From positions 62,001 through 126,000 of the forward strand of contig CAMZAM010000001.1 in assembly GCA_947304185.1 (NCBI GenBank): a stretch of DNA of 64,000 nt, in the 5' to 3' direction. This document shows positions 33,574-42,137 of this stretch, piece by piece. Position numbers and translations under genes: made by a program. Position 1 is the first letter of the stretch, and each line of letters opens with the position of its first letter. The stretch comes from an uncultured Bacteroidales bacterium. Lineage in GTDB: Bacteria > Bacteroidota > Bacteroidia > Bacteroidales > F082. Below the pieces are notes generated by a model. The model searched no databases. It was not told the DNA's origin and saw only the letters and a list, made by a program, of their open reading frames with translations.

Positions 33574-34913
33574 TATCTAAACAGTTTTTCAACCTCTTTA
33601 ATCGCCTGCGGCAATGCAAGAACCACCACTCTATCTTCAGCTTCGATCTGGAAGTCGCCGGAGGCGATGTAACTCACCTCGCCTCGGATGATGCCGCCGA
33701 TGATGGCACCTTCCGGCACATGTAACCTGTTGATAGGCCGCATCGTGGCAAGGCATCCGTCGGGCACCACAAACTCCATGATGTCGGCATCGATTCCGCT
33801 CAGGCACTTCAGCGTCGACACGTTATCTCCCAGGGTGTATCGAACGATGTAGCTCGCTGCGATGAGTTTCTTGTTGATAATGGTGTCGATACCGATACTC
33901 TGCGAGATGTCGATGTAATCGATGTTATCGACCAATGCTATGGTCTTCTTCACGCCGTAAGCCTTCGCCTGCAGGCAGGTCAGAATGTTCGTCTCGGTGT
34001 TTTCTGTCACTGCGATGAAGGCATCGACGCTCTTGATGCCTTCCTCCTCGAGCATGTCCACATCGCGTGCATCGGCGTTGACCACCAATGTGTTCGACAA
34101 GGCATTCGTCAGGTCGTAGCAGCGTTCCTTATCCTTCTCAATGATCTTGATGTCCATGTCGTTTTCTAGACGTTTCGCCGTGATACGTCCCACGCGTCCG
34201 CCGCCGATAATCATCACGTTACGGATGCTGTATTTCTGCTTGCCGCTCATCTGCATCAGCTCGCGGATGGCGCTCGGCTTGGTGATGACATACACCATAT
34301 CGCCGGCCTTGAGCACGTCGCCGTCGTGAGGGATGAAGGTATTCTGTCTGCGATGTATCGCAACGACCTTAAAATCAAGGTGTTTGAAACGCTCAGCTAT
34401 CTCCGAGAGGTTCTTGTTGATGACGTTGGCGTTCTCCTCGAGCTTCATCATATACATCTCGAGCTTGCCGCCCGCGAAGTCGTATGCCTCCGTCGCCGCT
34501 GTCTGCTTCAGCAAGGTGATAATCTCTTGAGCAGCAATGTCTTCAGGCGAGATTATACCGTCGATGCCGAGATCCTGGTATATTCTCCACGACTCCGGAC
34601 TGAGGTTCTCCATGGTGTTGACGCGCACGATGACACGTTTGGCACCGAGTTTCTTAGCCAAGATACCCGTCAAGAGGTTGATATGCTCGTCGTGAAGCAC
34701 CGCGATGACCATGTCGGCCTTCTTCACGTTGGCTTTCTGTAAAACCCTGATAGAAGTGGAGTCTCCGGCAATCGTCATAAGGTCGGAATGCGACTCCATC
34801 ATCTTCAGAAGCTCCTCATGGGGGTCCACGATGGTGATGTTATGGTCACTGCGCTCCAAGGCCTCCGCCAAGTGCATGCCAACTTCACCGTCACCTGCAA
34901 TGATTATATCCAT
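33573..34913 (-). CDS. trkA: Trk-type potassium uptake regulatory protein TrkA
   Basis: A 446-residue cytoplasmic protein with two RCK units: MDIIIAGDGEVGMHLAEALE begins the first Rossmann domain and MIIGGGRVGRITAKRLE the second (about residue 233). Each is followed by a TrkA-C-like domain. It binds NAD(H) and gates the TrkH potassium channel. TrkH is not next to it here; instead the gene is joined to the LTA-synthase-like gene. All glycine-motif residues are intact. Confidence 0.93.
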   Translation of the reverse strand: MDIIIAGDGEVGMHLAEALERSDHNITIVDPHEELLKMMESHSDLMTIAGDSTSIRVLQKANVKKADMVIAVLHDEHINLLTGILAKKLGAKRVIVRVNTMENLSPESWRIYQDLGIDGIISPEDIAAQEIITLLKQTAATEAYDFAGGKLEMYMMKLEENANVINKNLSEIAERFKHLDFKVVAIHRRQNTFIPHDGDVLKAGDMVYVITKPSAIRELMQMSGKQKYSIRNVMIIGGGRVGRITAKRLENDMDIKIIEKDKERCYDLTNALSNTLVVNADARDVDMLEEEGIKSVDAFIAVTENTETNILTCLQAKAYGVKKTIALVDNIDYIDISQSIGIDTIINKKLIAASYIVRYTLGDNVSTLKCLSGIDADIMEFVVPDGCLATMRPINRLHVPEGAIIGGIIRGEVSYIASGDFQIEAEDRVVVLALPQAIKEVEKLFR

Positions 34914-34929
34914 ATTCTATATTTTTGTT

Positions 34930-35027
34930 CGTCATTCCGACCGACCGCAGGGAGCGGAGGAATCTCCTCCAATTAACGGAGATTTCTCCATTCCGTTTCA
35001 TTTCATTTCACTCCAGTCGAAATGACG
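34930..35027. repeat. Palindromic intergenic repeat, copy 2
   Basis: Begins CGTCATTCCGACCGA and ends CAGTCGAAATGACG; the two ends are inverse copies, and the middle GGAATCTCC/GGAGATTTCTCC also pairs. About 98 bases, between TrkA and the amidase gene. Confidence 0.8.
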
Positions 35028-35036
35028 TTGTTATTA

Positions 35037-35798
35037 TTAATCCCAGTCTCGAGAGACACGGAAATACTCCCTAAACGCCTCCAGCTCGAACTCACTTAAT
35101 TCCGCCGTAAACAATCCTTCTCCAGGCTGAGCCTGCTCCACTACACGTCCTTTCACGTTCAACACTATGCTCTCGCCCTTGTATTCGATGTTGCTGTCGT
35201 CGACGCCGACGCGGTTCACTCCGACCACAAACGCCTGATTCTCAATGGCTCGCGCTTTCAGCAGCGTGTTCCACACCTCTGATTTTTTCTTCGGCCACTC
35301 CGCTGTGAATATCGCCACATCGTACTCAAACTTCCCGTCATTAACACTGTTTCTGTCCCACACCGGGAAACGCAGGTCGTAGCACACGAAAGGTCTTATC
35401 CTCCAGCCTTTCCACTCGATGGTGATACGCTCTTCGCCGTTGTTCAGTCCCAGCTCGCCACCCATCGTAAACAGATGTCTTTTATTATAAATACGGTATG
35501 TTCCGTCGGGCTGCATCCAGATGAAACTGTTATAAAAACCGTTCATTTTTAGAATTATAGTGCCACACACCGCCGCATTTTTCTCCTTCGCCTTTTCAAG
35601 CATCCACTGCATCGTCACGCCACCGACTTCTTCAGCGAAAAGATTCGGATCGGCAGGAAAACCCGTCGTGAACGTCTCAGGAAGCACGATAACATCAGTA
35701 TTTTCAACGTCTTTCAGCATCTCGTCGAGATGACGGCGATTAGCTTCCGGATTTCTCGCGATGACATCGCTCTGCACACATGTGACTCTTAAATTCAT
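35037..35798 (-). CDS. Nitrilase-family omega-amidase
   Basis: A 253-residue carbon-nitrogen hydrolase. The catalytic triad is Glu in VLPETFTTGF, Lys in YNKRHLF, and Cys in RPFVCYDLRFPVW; the FPVWDRN context is that of YafV/Nit2-type omega-amidases, which hydrolyse alpha-ketoglutaramate. Of standard length. It is read divergently from the outer-membrane barrel gene, and a TATATTTG box lies at 35821-35828. Confidence 0.92.
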   Translation of the reverse strand: MNLRVTCVQSDVIARNPEANRRHLDEMLKDVENTDVIVLPETFTTGFPADPNLFAEEVGGVTMQWMLEKAKEKNAAVCGTIILKMNGFYNSFIWMQPDGTYRIYNKRHLFTMGGELGLNNGEERITIEWKGWRIRPFVCYDLRFPVWDRNSVNDGKFEYDVAIFTAEWPKKKSEVWNTLLKARAIENQAFVVGVNRVGVDDSNIEYKGESIVLNVKGRVVEQAQPGEGLFTAELSEFELEAFREYFRVSRDWD

Positions 35799-35820
35799 AA
35801 AAATTCATTAAAAAAACTTA

Positions 35821-35828
35821 CAAATATA
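35821..35828 (-). promoter_or_regulatory. Promoter box of the omega-amidase gene
   Basis: TATATTTG on the minus strand, 23 bases from the start codon; fits TAnnTTTG. Confidence 0.5.
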
Positions 35829-35849
35829 CTACTTTTATTGATTTTTTAC

Positions 35850-35857
35850 TATTTTTG
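35850..35857 (+). promoter_or_regulatory. Promoter box of the outer-membrane barrel gene
   Basis: TATTTTTG on the plus strand, 19 bases before ATG 35876; no clear -33 TTG at the ideal distance. Confidence 0.45.
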
Positions 35858-35875
35858 TAAAAATTTTTTCGCGTT

Positions 35876-36658
35876 ATGAACAAAAAGTTAGCACTCTTAA
35901 TCTTTATTTTGGCTCTTTTCGCAGTGAAAATGACGGCACAGGATTACAAATACGGTATCTATCTCGGCGTCAACGGATGTACCATGACCCTCAGCGACGG
36001 CTTATATTACGATGACAGCGAGGTCCTGACACAAACCATAGTCCAAGGTGCCGACACCACATATCATGTTAGCTATGCCACCATCGAAAAGGCCTCAGTT
36101 TCAGGCATGAAACCGACATTTACTATCGGCGGATACTATGAGAAGCCTATCAGCAATAACATCGGAGTGCAGTTTCATTTCATCTATGCCAACTACGGCT
36201 ACAACGTTAAAGGCACCGTCATCGTACCTAACGTAACCGATGAGTTTTCGGCCGAATACGACTACTCTGGCGAGATGAAGATGACTAACCTTTGTGCATC
36301 GATTATGTTGAAGTTCAACGCGAGCCCGGAGCTGTCGATTCAAGCGGGTATCACCCCAAGTCTCTGCATCAGGGCACAGAAAAACGTCAAGCGTGGACCT
36401 CTGCATAAGACACTCAACTACAAGAGCAGCGACGAATACAAACCTTTCAATGTCTGCGGAACAATAGGAATCACTTACTATTTCATCGATTGTTTCATGT
36501 TCTCGCTTCACGCGAATATCGGACTTGTCGACGTGCTGAAGGTCAAGGATCCTTACCTTGAGGACGAACACGACCGTTACGGCACCGTAAAATATAATTA
36601 TTCCAGTGCCAAGTCGACGACGACTTCAGTAGGATTAACCGTTGGTTACAGATTTTAG
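35876..36658 (+). CDS. Outer-membrane beta-barrel protein (PorT-like)
   Basis: A 260-residue secreted protein: the signal peptide (LALLIFILALFAVKMTAQ) ends at residue 21, and the mature part alternates aromatic and polar residues in strands such as IGVQFHFIYANYGYNV and ELSIQAGITPSLCIRA. It ends with a strand closing in Phe (TVGYRF), the usual outer-membrane barrel signature. It fits the 8-10-strand porin-like proteins abundant in Bacteroidota. Ligand and role are unknown; neighbouring genes are not related. Confidence 0.8.
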   Translation: MNKKLALLIFILALFAVKMTAQDYKYGIYLGVNGCTMTLSDGLYYDDSEVLTQTIVQGADTTYHVSYATIEKASVSGMKPTFTIGGYYEKPISNNIGVQFHFIYANYGYNVKGTVIVPNVTDEFSAEYDYSGEMKMTNLCASIMLKFNASPELSIQAGITPSLCIRAQKNVKRGPLHKTLNYKSSDEYKPFNVCGTIGITYYFIDCFMFSLHANIGLVDVLKVKDPYLEDEHDRYGTVKYNYSSAKSTTTSVGLTVGYRF

Positions 36659-36659
36659 T

Positions 36660-36752
36660 CGTCATTTCGACTGAAGCGAAGCGGAATGGAGAAATCCTCC
36701 TTTTGCAAAAGCTTATTCTAAAAAGGATTTCTCGACTACGCTCGAAATGACG
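36660..36752. repeat. Palindromic intergenic repeat, copy 3
   Basis: Begins CGTCATTTCGACTGAAGCG and ends CTCGAAATGACG; the inner GGAGAAATCC pairs with GGATTTCTC. A nearly complete element, about 93 bases, ending 12 bases before the exosortase start. Confidence 0.85.
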
Positions 36753-36764
36753 TTTTGGATGATC

Positions 36765-37385
36765 ATGCTAAATAAGGAAAAAATAAAATCCCTTTACGCC
36801 GATAAGCGTTACCAGTCGTACTTCGACGTGGGGCTGTTTTTCATTTTGATCTTCAGCTTCCACCTTCTTTATAATTTCTGGAACTTCACCCTCGACTACT
36901 GGCCGCTGAAAGGTGCCGTCGACAGGCTCTTCGCATGGGCTTCGGCGTTGCTTTTCGACCAGAGTTGCTGGACATTGGAGCATGTCTTCGGCGTCGATTT
37001 CTTCACTCAAGACCGCACCCTTGGTTTCCTCAACCACCATGGAACCTATTCCTACGTCACGGTGGCACCCGAATGCACCAGTCTAAAACAGTGGATGCAC
37101 TGGCTCTTCCTGATGCTCATCTTCCCGGGACCGTGGAAGCACAAAGCATGGTATATCCCGTTGGGGTTGGTCATAATTGAGTTCACAAACGTGGTGAGAG
37201 TCGTCGGAATAGCCTTGTTTTTAAGGTATTATCCTAACGATTTCGCGTTGGCTCACGATGTCATCTTCAAGATAATGTTCTATGTGGTGATCTTCCTGAT
37301 GTGGGCTTTGTGGAACGACCATTTCCATCATTCGAAGAAGACTACTCAGCAGAAATCTCCTTCAAAGTCGCCTGATAAGCAGTAA
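36765..37385 (+). CDS. Exosortase-family membrane protease (XrtF-like)
   Basis: A 206-residue protein with five or so hydrophobic helices. The exosortase active-site residues can be assigned: Cys in VAPECTSLKQW, Arg in TNVVRVVGIAL and His in ALAHDVIFKI. It is the short form found in Bacteroidota (XrtF-like). Exosortases cut C-terminal PEP-CTERM-like sorting signals at the inner membrane and are linked to exopolysaccharide export. I chose ATG 36765 because the earlier ATG codons lie in the intergenic repeat or just past it. Its 3' end overlaps the ClC channel gene on the other strand by 44 bases. No target protein is seen nearby. Confidence 0.75.
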   Translation: MLNKEKIKSLYADKRYQSYFDVGLFFILIFSFHLLYNFWNFTLDYWPLKGAVDRLFAWASALLFDQSCWTLEHVFGVDFFTQDRTLGFLNHHGTYSYVTVAPECTSLKQWMHWLFLMLIFPGPWKHKAWYIPLGLVIIEFTNVVRVVGIALFLRYYPNDFALAHDVIFKIMFYVVIFLMWALWNDHFHHSKKTTQQKSPSKSPDKQ

Positions 37386-39135
37386 ACACATTGGCTCGCG
37401 AGATGTAGCCAAGATACTTGCCGTTGTCGACAATCACAATATTGTATTTATGTGATTCTTCAAATTTCTGGACGATGCTCTCCATCGACTCGTCGTAATT
37501 GATAATGTATTCAGGGTAAACCATGATTTTCTCAACCGACGTGTCGTAAAGCGACGTGTCGAACATAAACTTTCTAACGTCGTCGAACAGGATATGACCG
37601 CGGAACTCACCGTTTTCGGCCACCACAGGGAAGATGTTTCTCGATGACGATGCTATGACTTTCACCAGGTCGCCGAAGGTCTGCTCAGGACGTATGGTGC
37701 TGAAGTTCGTCTCGATCAAGTTGCTGGAAGTCATCATGTTAAGGATGGTCTCGTCTTTGTTGAACGACACCTTCACGCCTTTCTCGGCTATGCTCTGGGT
37801 GTAAATCGACTCCCTGAAAAACATCCTGTTGATTGCCAGCGACAGCGCCGACACTATCATCAGAGGCACCATCAGCGAGTAACCGTTGGTGATCTCGGCG
37901 ATGAGGAAGATGCCTGTCAGCGGTGCGTGCAGCATGCCAGCGATGAGGCCGCTCATGCCCACGAGGGCAAACTTCGAAACGTCAAGGTCGCCGATACCTA
38001 AATTATTGATAACCAGCGCATACACCATACCCGTCATGGCGCCAAGGAACAGAGCGGGAGCGAATGTTCCTCCCACGCCGCCAGCAGCAAAAGTGAGCGA
38101 AGTGGCAAACGCCTTTGCCAGGATGATGCAAACAAAGATAAGTATCACTATCCAGATGTTGTCGGCGAACGGCTCGAACATCGCGTGACGACTGATATCG
38201 TTGATGTTTCCGTTCAACGCCGCGTTTATCGTCTCATAGCCCTCACCGTACAACGACGGGAACACAAAGATCAGGGCGCCGAGGCATAAGGCCGCGATGA
38301 TGAAACGCCGCCATGGGTTTTCGATCTTTCCGAACCTCTTGCCTACGGTAAAGTACACCTTCATGAAATAGGCTGAGACGAGTCCGACAACCAATCCTAA
38401 ACCCACGTAATACAATGAGTTAGAAGGGATGAACGACTCTGCGATGGTAATCTCGTATTCCACGGCTCTGCCGAGGAAGTAGTAAGAGGTGAGGATGGCG
38501 CAGAACGCCGATATGATGATCGGGATGAGCGCCGTCATGGAGATGTCGATCATAAACACCTCCATGGCAAAGATAACGCCTGTTATCGGGGCCTGGAAGA
38601 TGGCAGCCAATGCCGAGGCGCCTCCCATGCCTATCAGCACGTTGATCTGCTTCTGGTTGAGCTTAAGAAGCTGGCCGATGTTCGAGCCGATGGCGCCACC
38701 GGTCGACACTGAAGGACCTTCCAATCCGACGGATCCGCCGAAACCTACTGTCAAGGCACTCGTGATAATCGAAGAGAAGGTGGTGTACGGCTTCACTATG
38801 CCTTTATTTCGCGAAAGCGCATATAAAAGACCTGGTATCCCATGCCCTACTTCACGTCGGATGACATATCGTATCACTATGATAGTCAACAATATACCTA
38901 TCGCAGGCAAGATAAAGAACAACAGATCGAAATAGCTGTCCAATGTCCTGATGTAGAAGAACAGATCGCGTATCGAATGAGCGAAAAATTTGATCAAAAC
39001 AGCGGCCACTCCCGCCAAAAATCCTGTCGGGACAGCCAAAAGTATCATGAACTGTCGGTCGGATAAATGAGCTAATCGCCACTTATTCAACGACTTAAAT
39101 AAAATCTTCGCTCGAGTTCTTAATCTCAATCTCAT
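37342..39135 (-). CDS. ClC-family chloride channel/antiporter with CBS domains
   Basis: A 597-residue membrane protein. The three ClC selectivity motifs are seen: GSVGLEGPSVSTG (GxxGPE-like; G then E), GMGGASALAAIFQAPITGV, and GGVGGTFAPALFLGA. Two CBS domains follow from about residue 450 (METNFSTIRPEQTF-like region and the closing pair), usually a nucleotide-sensing site. It exports or exchanges chloride for protons. I chose ATG 39135 rather than the longer frame because a -7 box lies only five bases upstream. Confidence 0.92.
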   Translation of the reverse strand: MRLRLRTRAKILFKSLNKWRLAHLSDRQFMILLAVPTGFLAGVAAVLIKFFAHSIRDLFFYIRTLDSYFDLLFFILPAIGILLTIIVIRYVIRREVGHGIPGLLYALSRNKGIVKPYTTFSSIITSALTVGFGGSVGLEGPSVSTGGAIGSNIGQLLKLNQKQINVLIGMGGASALAAIFQAPITGVIFAMEVFMIDISMTALIPIIISAFCAILTSYYFLGRAVEYEITIAESFIPSNSLYYVGLGLVVGLVSAYFMKVYFTVGKRFGKIENPWRRFIIAALCLGALIFVFPSLYGEGYETINAALNGNINDISRHAMFEPFADNIWIVILIFVCIILAKAFATSLTFAAGGVGGTFAPALFLGAMTGMVYALVINNLGIGDLDVSKFALVGMSGLIAGMLHAPLTGIFLIAEITNGYSLMVPLMIVSALSLAINRMFFRESIYTQSIAEKGVKVSFNKDETILNMMTSSNLIETNFSTIRPEQTFGDLVKVIASSSRNIFPVVAENGEFRGHILFDDVRKFMFDTSLYDTSVEKIMVYPEYIINYDESMESIVQKFEESHKYNIVIVDNGKYLGYISRANVFTAYQATLKEISAE

Positions 39136-39139
39136 ATCG

Positions 39140-39147
39140 CAAAAATA
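39140..39147 (-). promoter_or_regulatory. Promoter box of the ClC gene, near-leaderless
   Basis: TATTTTTG on the minus strand, four bases before ATG 39135. If used, transcription would start at or beside the start codon. Confidence 0.45.
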
Positions 39148-39188
39148 AAAAATCATTTATTATTTTACATCTTTTTATTAAAAAATAT

Positions 39189-39196
39189 TATCTTTG
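39189..39196 (+). promoter_or_regulatory. Promoter box of the exonuclease III gene
   Basis: TATCTTTG on the plus strand fits TAnnTTTG. The leader to ATG 39331 would contain the whole palindromic repeat copy 4. Confidence 0.6.
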
Positions 39197-39209
39197 CAAA
39201 AAAATTAAA

Positions 39210-39324
39210 CGTCATTTCGAGCGAACATCGAACGCAGTGAGATGGCAGTCGAGAAATCCTCTTTTCGCAAAAGCTTTTTCTAAAAAGGATTTCTCCATTT
39301 CGCTACGCTCCAGTCGAAATGACG
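39210..39324. repeat. Palindromic intergenic repeat, copy 4
   Basis: Begins CGTCATTTCGAGCGAAC and ends CCAGTCGAAATGACG, with inner GAGAAATCC and GGATTTCTCC arms; about 115 bases. It stands in the predicted leader of the exonuclease III gene, six bases before its start. Confidence 0.85.
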
Positions 39325-39330
39325 AATTAA

Positions 39331-40098
39331 ATGAGCATGAGAATCATCAGTTATAACGTAAACGGAATCCGCGCAGCGATCTCAAAAGGATTGCTTGAGT
39401 GGCTCGATGCCGTTTCGCCGGATGTCGTGTGTTTTCAAGAACTTAAGGCCACTCCTGACCAGATCCCGGTGATGGAGATTGAGGCTATGGGCTATCACAG
39501 CTATTGGTTCTCGGCAAAGAAAAAAGGCTACAGCGGCGTGGGTATCCTCACGAAACGCGAGCCCGACAACGTGGTCTACGGAATGGAAAAACCGCTTTAC
39601 GACGACGAAGGACGTTTCCTGAGAGCCGACTTCGGCGATTTGTCGGTAGTGAGCGTGTATCATCCGTCAGGCACCACGGGCGAAGAACGTCAGGATTTCA
39701 AGATGGAATGGCTCGATTTCTTCAGAAAATACGTCAACAACCTGCGGAAATCGCATCCGAACCTGGTTCTTTCAGGTGATTACAACATCTGCCATGAGGC
39801 CATCGACATCCACGATCCGGTGCGCAACGCCACCAACTCAGGCTTCCTGCCAGAGGAACGACAGTGGTTTACCGACTTCCTCAGCGACGGATACATCGAC
39901 AGCTTCCGTCATCTGTGCAAAGAACCGAACCACTATTCATGGTGGAGCTATCGCGCCAACGCGAGAGCGAACAACAAAGGCTGGCGCATTGATTATCATA
40001 TAGTTACAGATACGTTAAAAGATAAATTAGTCGACGTGGCAATACTGCCGGAAGCGAAACACTCCGACCATTGTCCCGTCTTGGTTGAAATAAAATAA
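39331..40098 (+). CDS. xth: Exodeoxyribonuclease III (AP endonuclease)
   Basis: A 255-residue endonuclease/exonuclease/phosphatase-fold enzyme. Motifs in order: ISYNVNGIRAA, FQELKATPDQ (metal Glu), GDYNICHEAIDIHDP (active-site Asp and Asn), and KHSDHCPVLVEI (final catalytic His). It cleaves DNA 5' to abasic sites and degrades 3' ends in base-excision repair. Followed ten bases later by a dipeptidase gene. ATG 39337 is an alternative start. Confidence 0.95.
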   Translation: MSMRIISYNVNGIRAAISKGLLEWLDAVSPDVVCFQELKATPDQIPVMEIEAMGYHSYWFSAKKKGYSGVGILTKREPDNVVYGMEKPLYDDEGRFLRADFGDLSVVSVYHPSGTTGEERQDFKMEWLDFFRKYVNNLRKSHPNLVLSGDYNICHEAIDIHDPVRNATNSGFLPEERQWFTDFLSDGYIDSFRHLCKEPNHYSWWSYRANARANNKGWRIDYHIVTDTLKDKLVDVAILPEAKHSDHCPVLVEIK

Positions 40099-40107
40099 GA
40101 TTCAGAT

Positions 40108-40989
40108 ATGATAGACGAAATTTTAAAATGGTATGAAACCCACAGAGAGGTGCTTATAGCAAACATCCCGAACTTCATCATCGCGGCTATAGCTTTAATA
40201 CTCTTAATTTGGGCTATCTGGTATTTCAAATCGAAGAGAAGAAGACGCCATTTCCGTTTCCATTGGCATCATTTCACCTATGTCATCGGACTGCGTAAGA
40301 TCATGTCGCGCCGTTACGTGGGTAAGGTTCACGTGCACGAGAACTTCGACCCGCTCGTCGACTTCCTGCCTCATCGTCATATCATCTTCAACGAGGAGAC
40401 GCTCGAAGATCCTAACCTCATCAGAAAACAGGTTTTGTTCAAACTTTATCATATCGCCGACAAGCTTCCAGAAGGTGTAAACCTCAAGATTTACAAGACT
40501 TTCCGTTCACGTATCAAGATGAGCGAAGGCTTTGAGTCGGTGGTATCTGAGATTCAGAACGAAAATCCTGAGATAGGTCGTCACGAGGCCATGAAACTCG
40601 CTAAGTTCAAGACCGACGACCCGAAGGGCAGCATGGGCGGCCATGAGACCGGCGGCGCTGTCGACGTGGCATTGTGCGATGACAACGGCGTTGACTTCAA
40701 CTACGGCACACGTTTCCATGAATATAACGACTCGACATTCACATATAGCAGCCATATCACCAAGGAACAGCGCAAAAACCGCAAGCAACTCGTCAAGATC
40801 ATGAAGAAACAAGGCTTCGTGAACTTCCCTGGCGAATGGTGGCATTTCTCTTACGGCGACCGTATGTGGGCAGCCTACAAAGGCAAACGCGACGGCGGCA
40901 TCTACGGATCAGCCGAGACCGACATGGGACAGGGCAAATACGGCTTCACCATCCCAGTCACCAGGACAAAATTCGAGAAGCGTAGATAA
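40108..40989 (+). CDS. Membrane-anchored VanX-like D-alanyl-D-alanine dipeptidase (M15)
   Basis: A 293-residue protein with one N-terminal transmembrane helix (IPNFIIAAIALILLIWAIWY, about residues 18-41), a very basic stretch after it, and an M15D peptidase domain. The zinc ligands are in SMGGHETGGAVDVAL (His and Asp) and in GEWWHFSYGD (catalytic Glu and last His). VanX-like enzymes split D-Ala-D-Ala or cross-link dipeptides. The basic, His-rich patch after the anchor (KSKRRRRHFRFHWHH) is notable. It sits between exonuclease III and MnmA, three bases before the latter. Confidence 0.85.
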   Translation: MIDEILKWYETHREVLIANIPNFIIAAIALILLIWAIWYFKSKRRRRHFRFHWHHFTYVIGLRKIMSRRYVGKVHVHENFDPLVDFLPHRHIIFNEETLEDPNLIRKQVLFKLYHIADKLPEGVNLKIYKTFRSRIKMSEGFESVVSEIQNENPEIGRHEAMKLAKFKTDDPKGSMGGHETGGAVDVALCDDNGVDFNYGTRFHEYNDSTFTYSSHITKEQRKNRKQLVKIMKKQGFVNFPGEWWHFSYGDRMWAAYKGKRDGGIYGSAETDMGQGKYGFTIPVTRTKFEKRR

Positions 40990-40992
40990 ACC

Positions 40993-42054
40993 ATGGAGAT
41001 TGCAGCGTTAGTCTCCGGCGGTGTCGACAGCTCCGTGATAGTGCCTCTCCTCAAGGAACAAGGCATCGACCCTCATATTTTCTATATCAAAATCGGACTC
41101 GAAGGCAAGGAAGACCTCATGGACTGCCCTGCCGAGGAAGATATCGAGATCACGACGTTCATCGCCAAGAAATACGGCTGTAAATTCGACATCGTCGACC
41201 TGCAGAAGGAGTATTACGACCGCGTGGCAGCTTACACCATGGACTCGGTGCGCAAGGGCCTCACCCCTAACCCAGATGTGATGTGTAATCGCTTCATCAA
41301 ATTCGGCGCTTTCGAGGAGAAGGCCGGCTACCAGTTTGACCGCATCGCTACAGGTCATTATGCTCAGCAATGGATTGATAATGATGGAGTTGCATGGCTC
41401 GGAACAGCCGTCGACACCTTTAAGGACCAGACCGACTTCTTAGCGAGAATCACATATCCACAGCTTAAAAAAGCAATGTTTCCAGTGGGAGGCATCCCAA
41501 AGAGCGAGGTACGCCGGTTAGCCGAGAAATACGGTCTTCCAAGTGCGCAACGTCATGACTCTCAAGGCATTTGCTTCTTGGGAAAGATCAACTATAACGA
41601 CTACATTCGTGAATACGTCGGTGAGAAAGAAGGCGACATCATCGAGCTCGAGACTGGCAAGAAACTTGGCAAACACAAAGGATTCTGGTTTCACACCATC
41701 GGTCAGCGCAAAGGCTTAGGCTTGGGTGGCGGACCGTGGTTCGTGGTGAAGAAAGACACCGACCAAAACATCGTCTACGTGTCGCAAGGCTACGACCCTG
41801 AGGCTCAATATGTCAACACCATCGAACTCGTAGATGTTCAGACAATGAATCCTGTAATAAAATTCATTGATAATCAACCTATTAGATATAAAATCCGTCA
41901 CCAGCCCGAGTTCCGCACCGGTACGCTCAGCATCACCGAAAAAGGTCTTAAAATCAACAGCGACGTGATGATTTCAGGCGTCGCATCAGGTCAGTTCGGA
42001 ACGATATACCATGCCACAGAACCTGTGGTTCTTGGTTCAGGTGTTATCGAATAA
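40993..42054 (+). CDS. mnmA: tRNA-specific 2-thiouridylase MnmA
   Basis: A 353-residue PP-loop enzyme. LVSGGVDSSVIVPLL binds ATP; NPDVMCNRFIKFG and HDSQGICFLG provide the two catalytic cysteines. It thiolates U34 of tRNA-Lys, -Glu and -Gln, the last interesting in view of tRNA-Gln in the same window. Its length and motif spacing are normal. The gene ends within a long inverted repeat that separates it from the convergent RyR gene. Confidence 0.95.
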   Translation: MEIAALVSGGVDSSVIVPLLKEQGIDPHIFYIKIGLEGKEDLMDCPAEEDIEITTFIAKKYGCKFDIVDLQKEYYDRVAAYTMDSVRKGLTPNPDVMCNRFIKFGAFEEKAGYQFDRIATGHYAQQWIDNDGVAWLGTAVDTFKDQTDFLARITYPQLKKAMFPVGGIPKSEVRRLAEKYGLPSAQRHDSQGICFLGKINYNDYIREYVGEKEGDIIELETGKKLGKHKGFWFHTIGQRKGLGLGGGPWFVVKKDTDQNIVYVSQGYDPEAQYVNTIELVDVQTMNPVIKFIDNQPIRYKIRHQPEFRTGTLSITEKGLKINSDVMISGVASGQFGTIYHATEPVVLGSGVIE

Positions 42055-42129
42055 AAGACCAGACGACATAAACCAGGCCTTTGGTTTTTCGAAGAAAATC
42101 TGTAGACTGGTTTATGTCGTCTGGTCTTT
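42054..42129. terminator. Perfect 23-bp inverted repeat, likely bidirectional terminator
   Basis: Left arm 42054-42076 (begins AAAGACCAGACG) and right arm 42107-42129 (ends GTCTGGTCTTT) are exact inverse copies, with a 30-base spacer. It lies between the convergent MnmA and RyR-domain genes. Confidence 0.75.
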
Positions 42130-42137
42130 CTTATTTG

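Noticed and set aside
37342..37385. Overlap of exosortase and ClC ends as a sign of a misread frame
   Set aside because: Both proteins keep family-like sequence up to the overlap; convergent 3' overlaps of this size are not rare.
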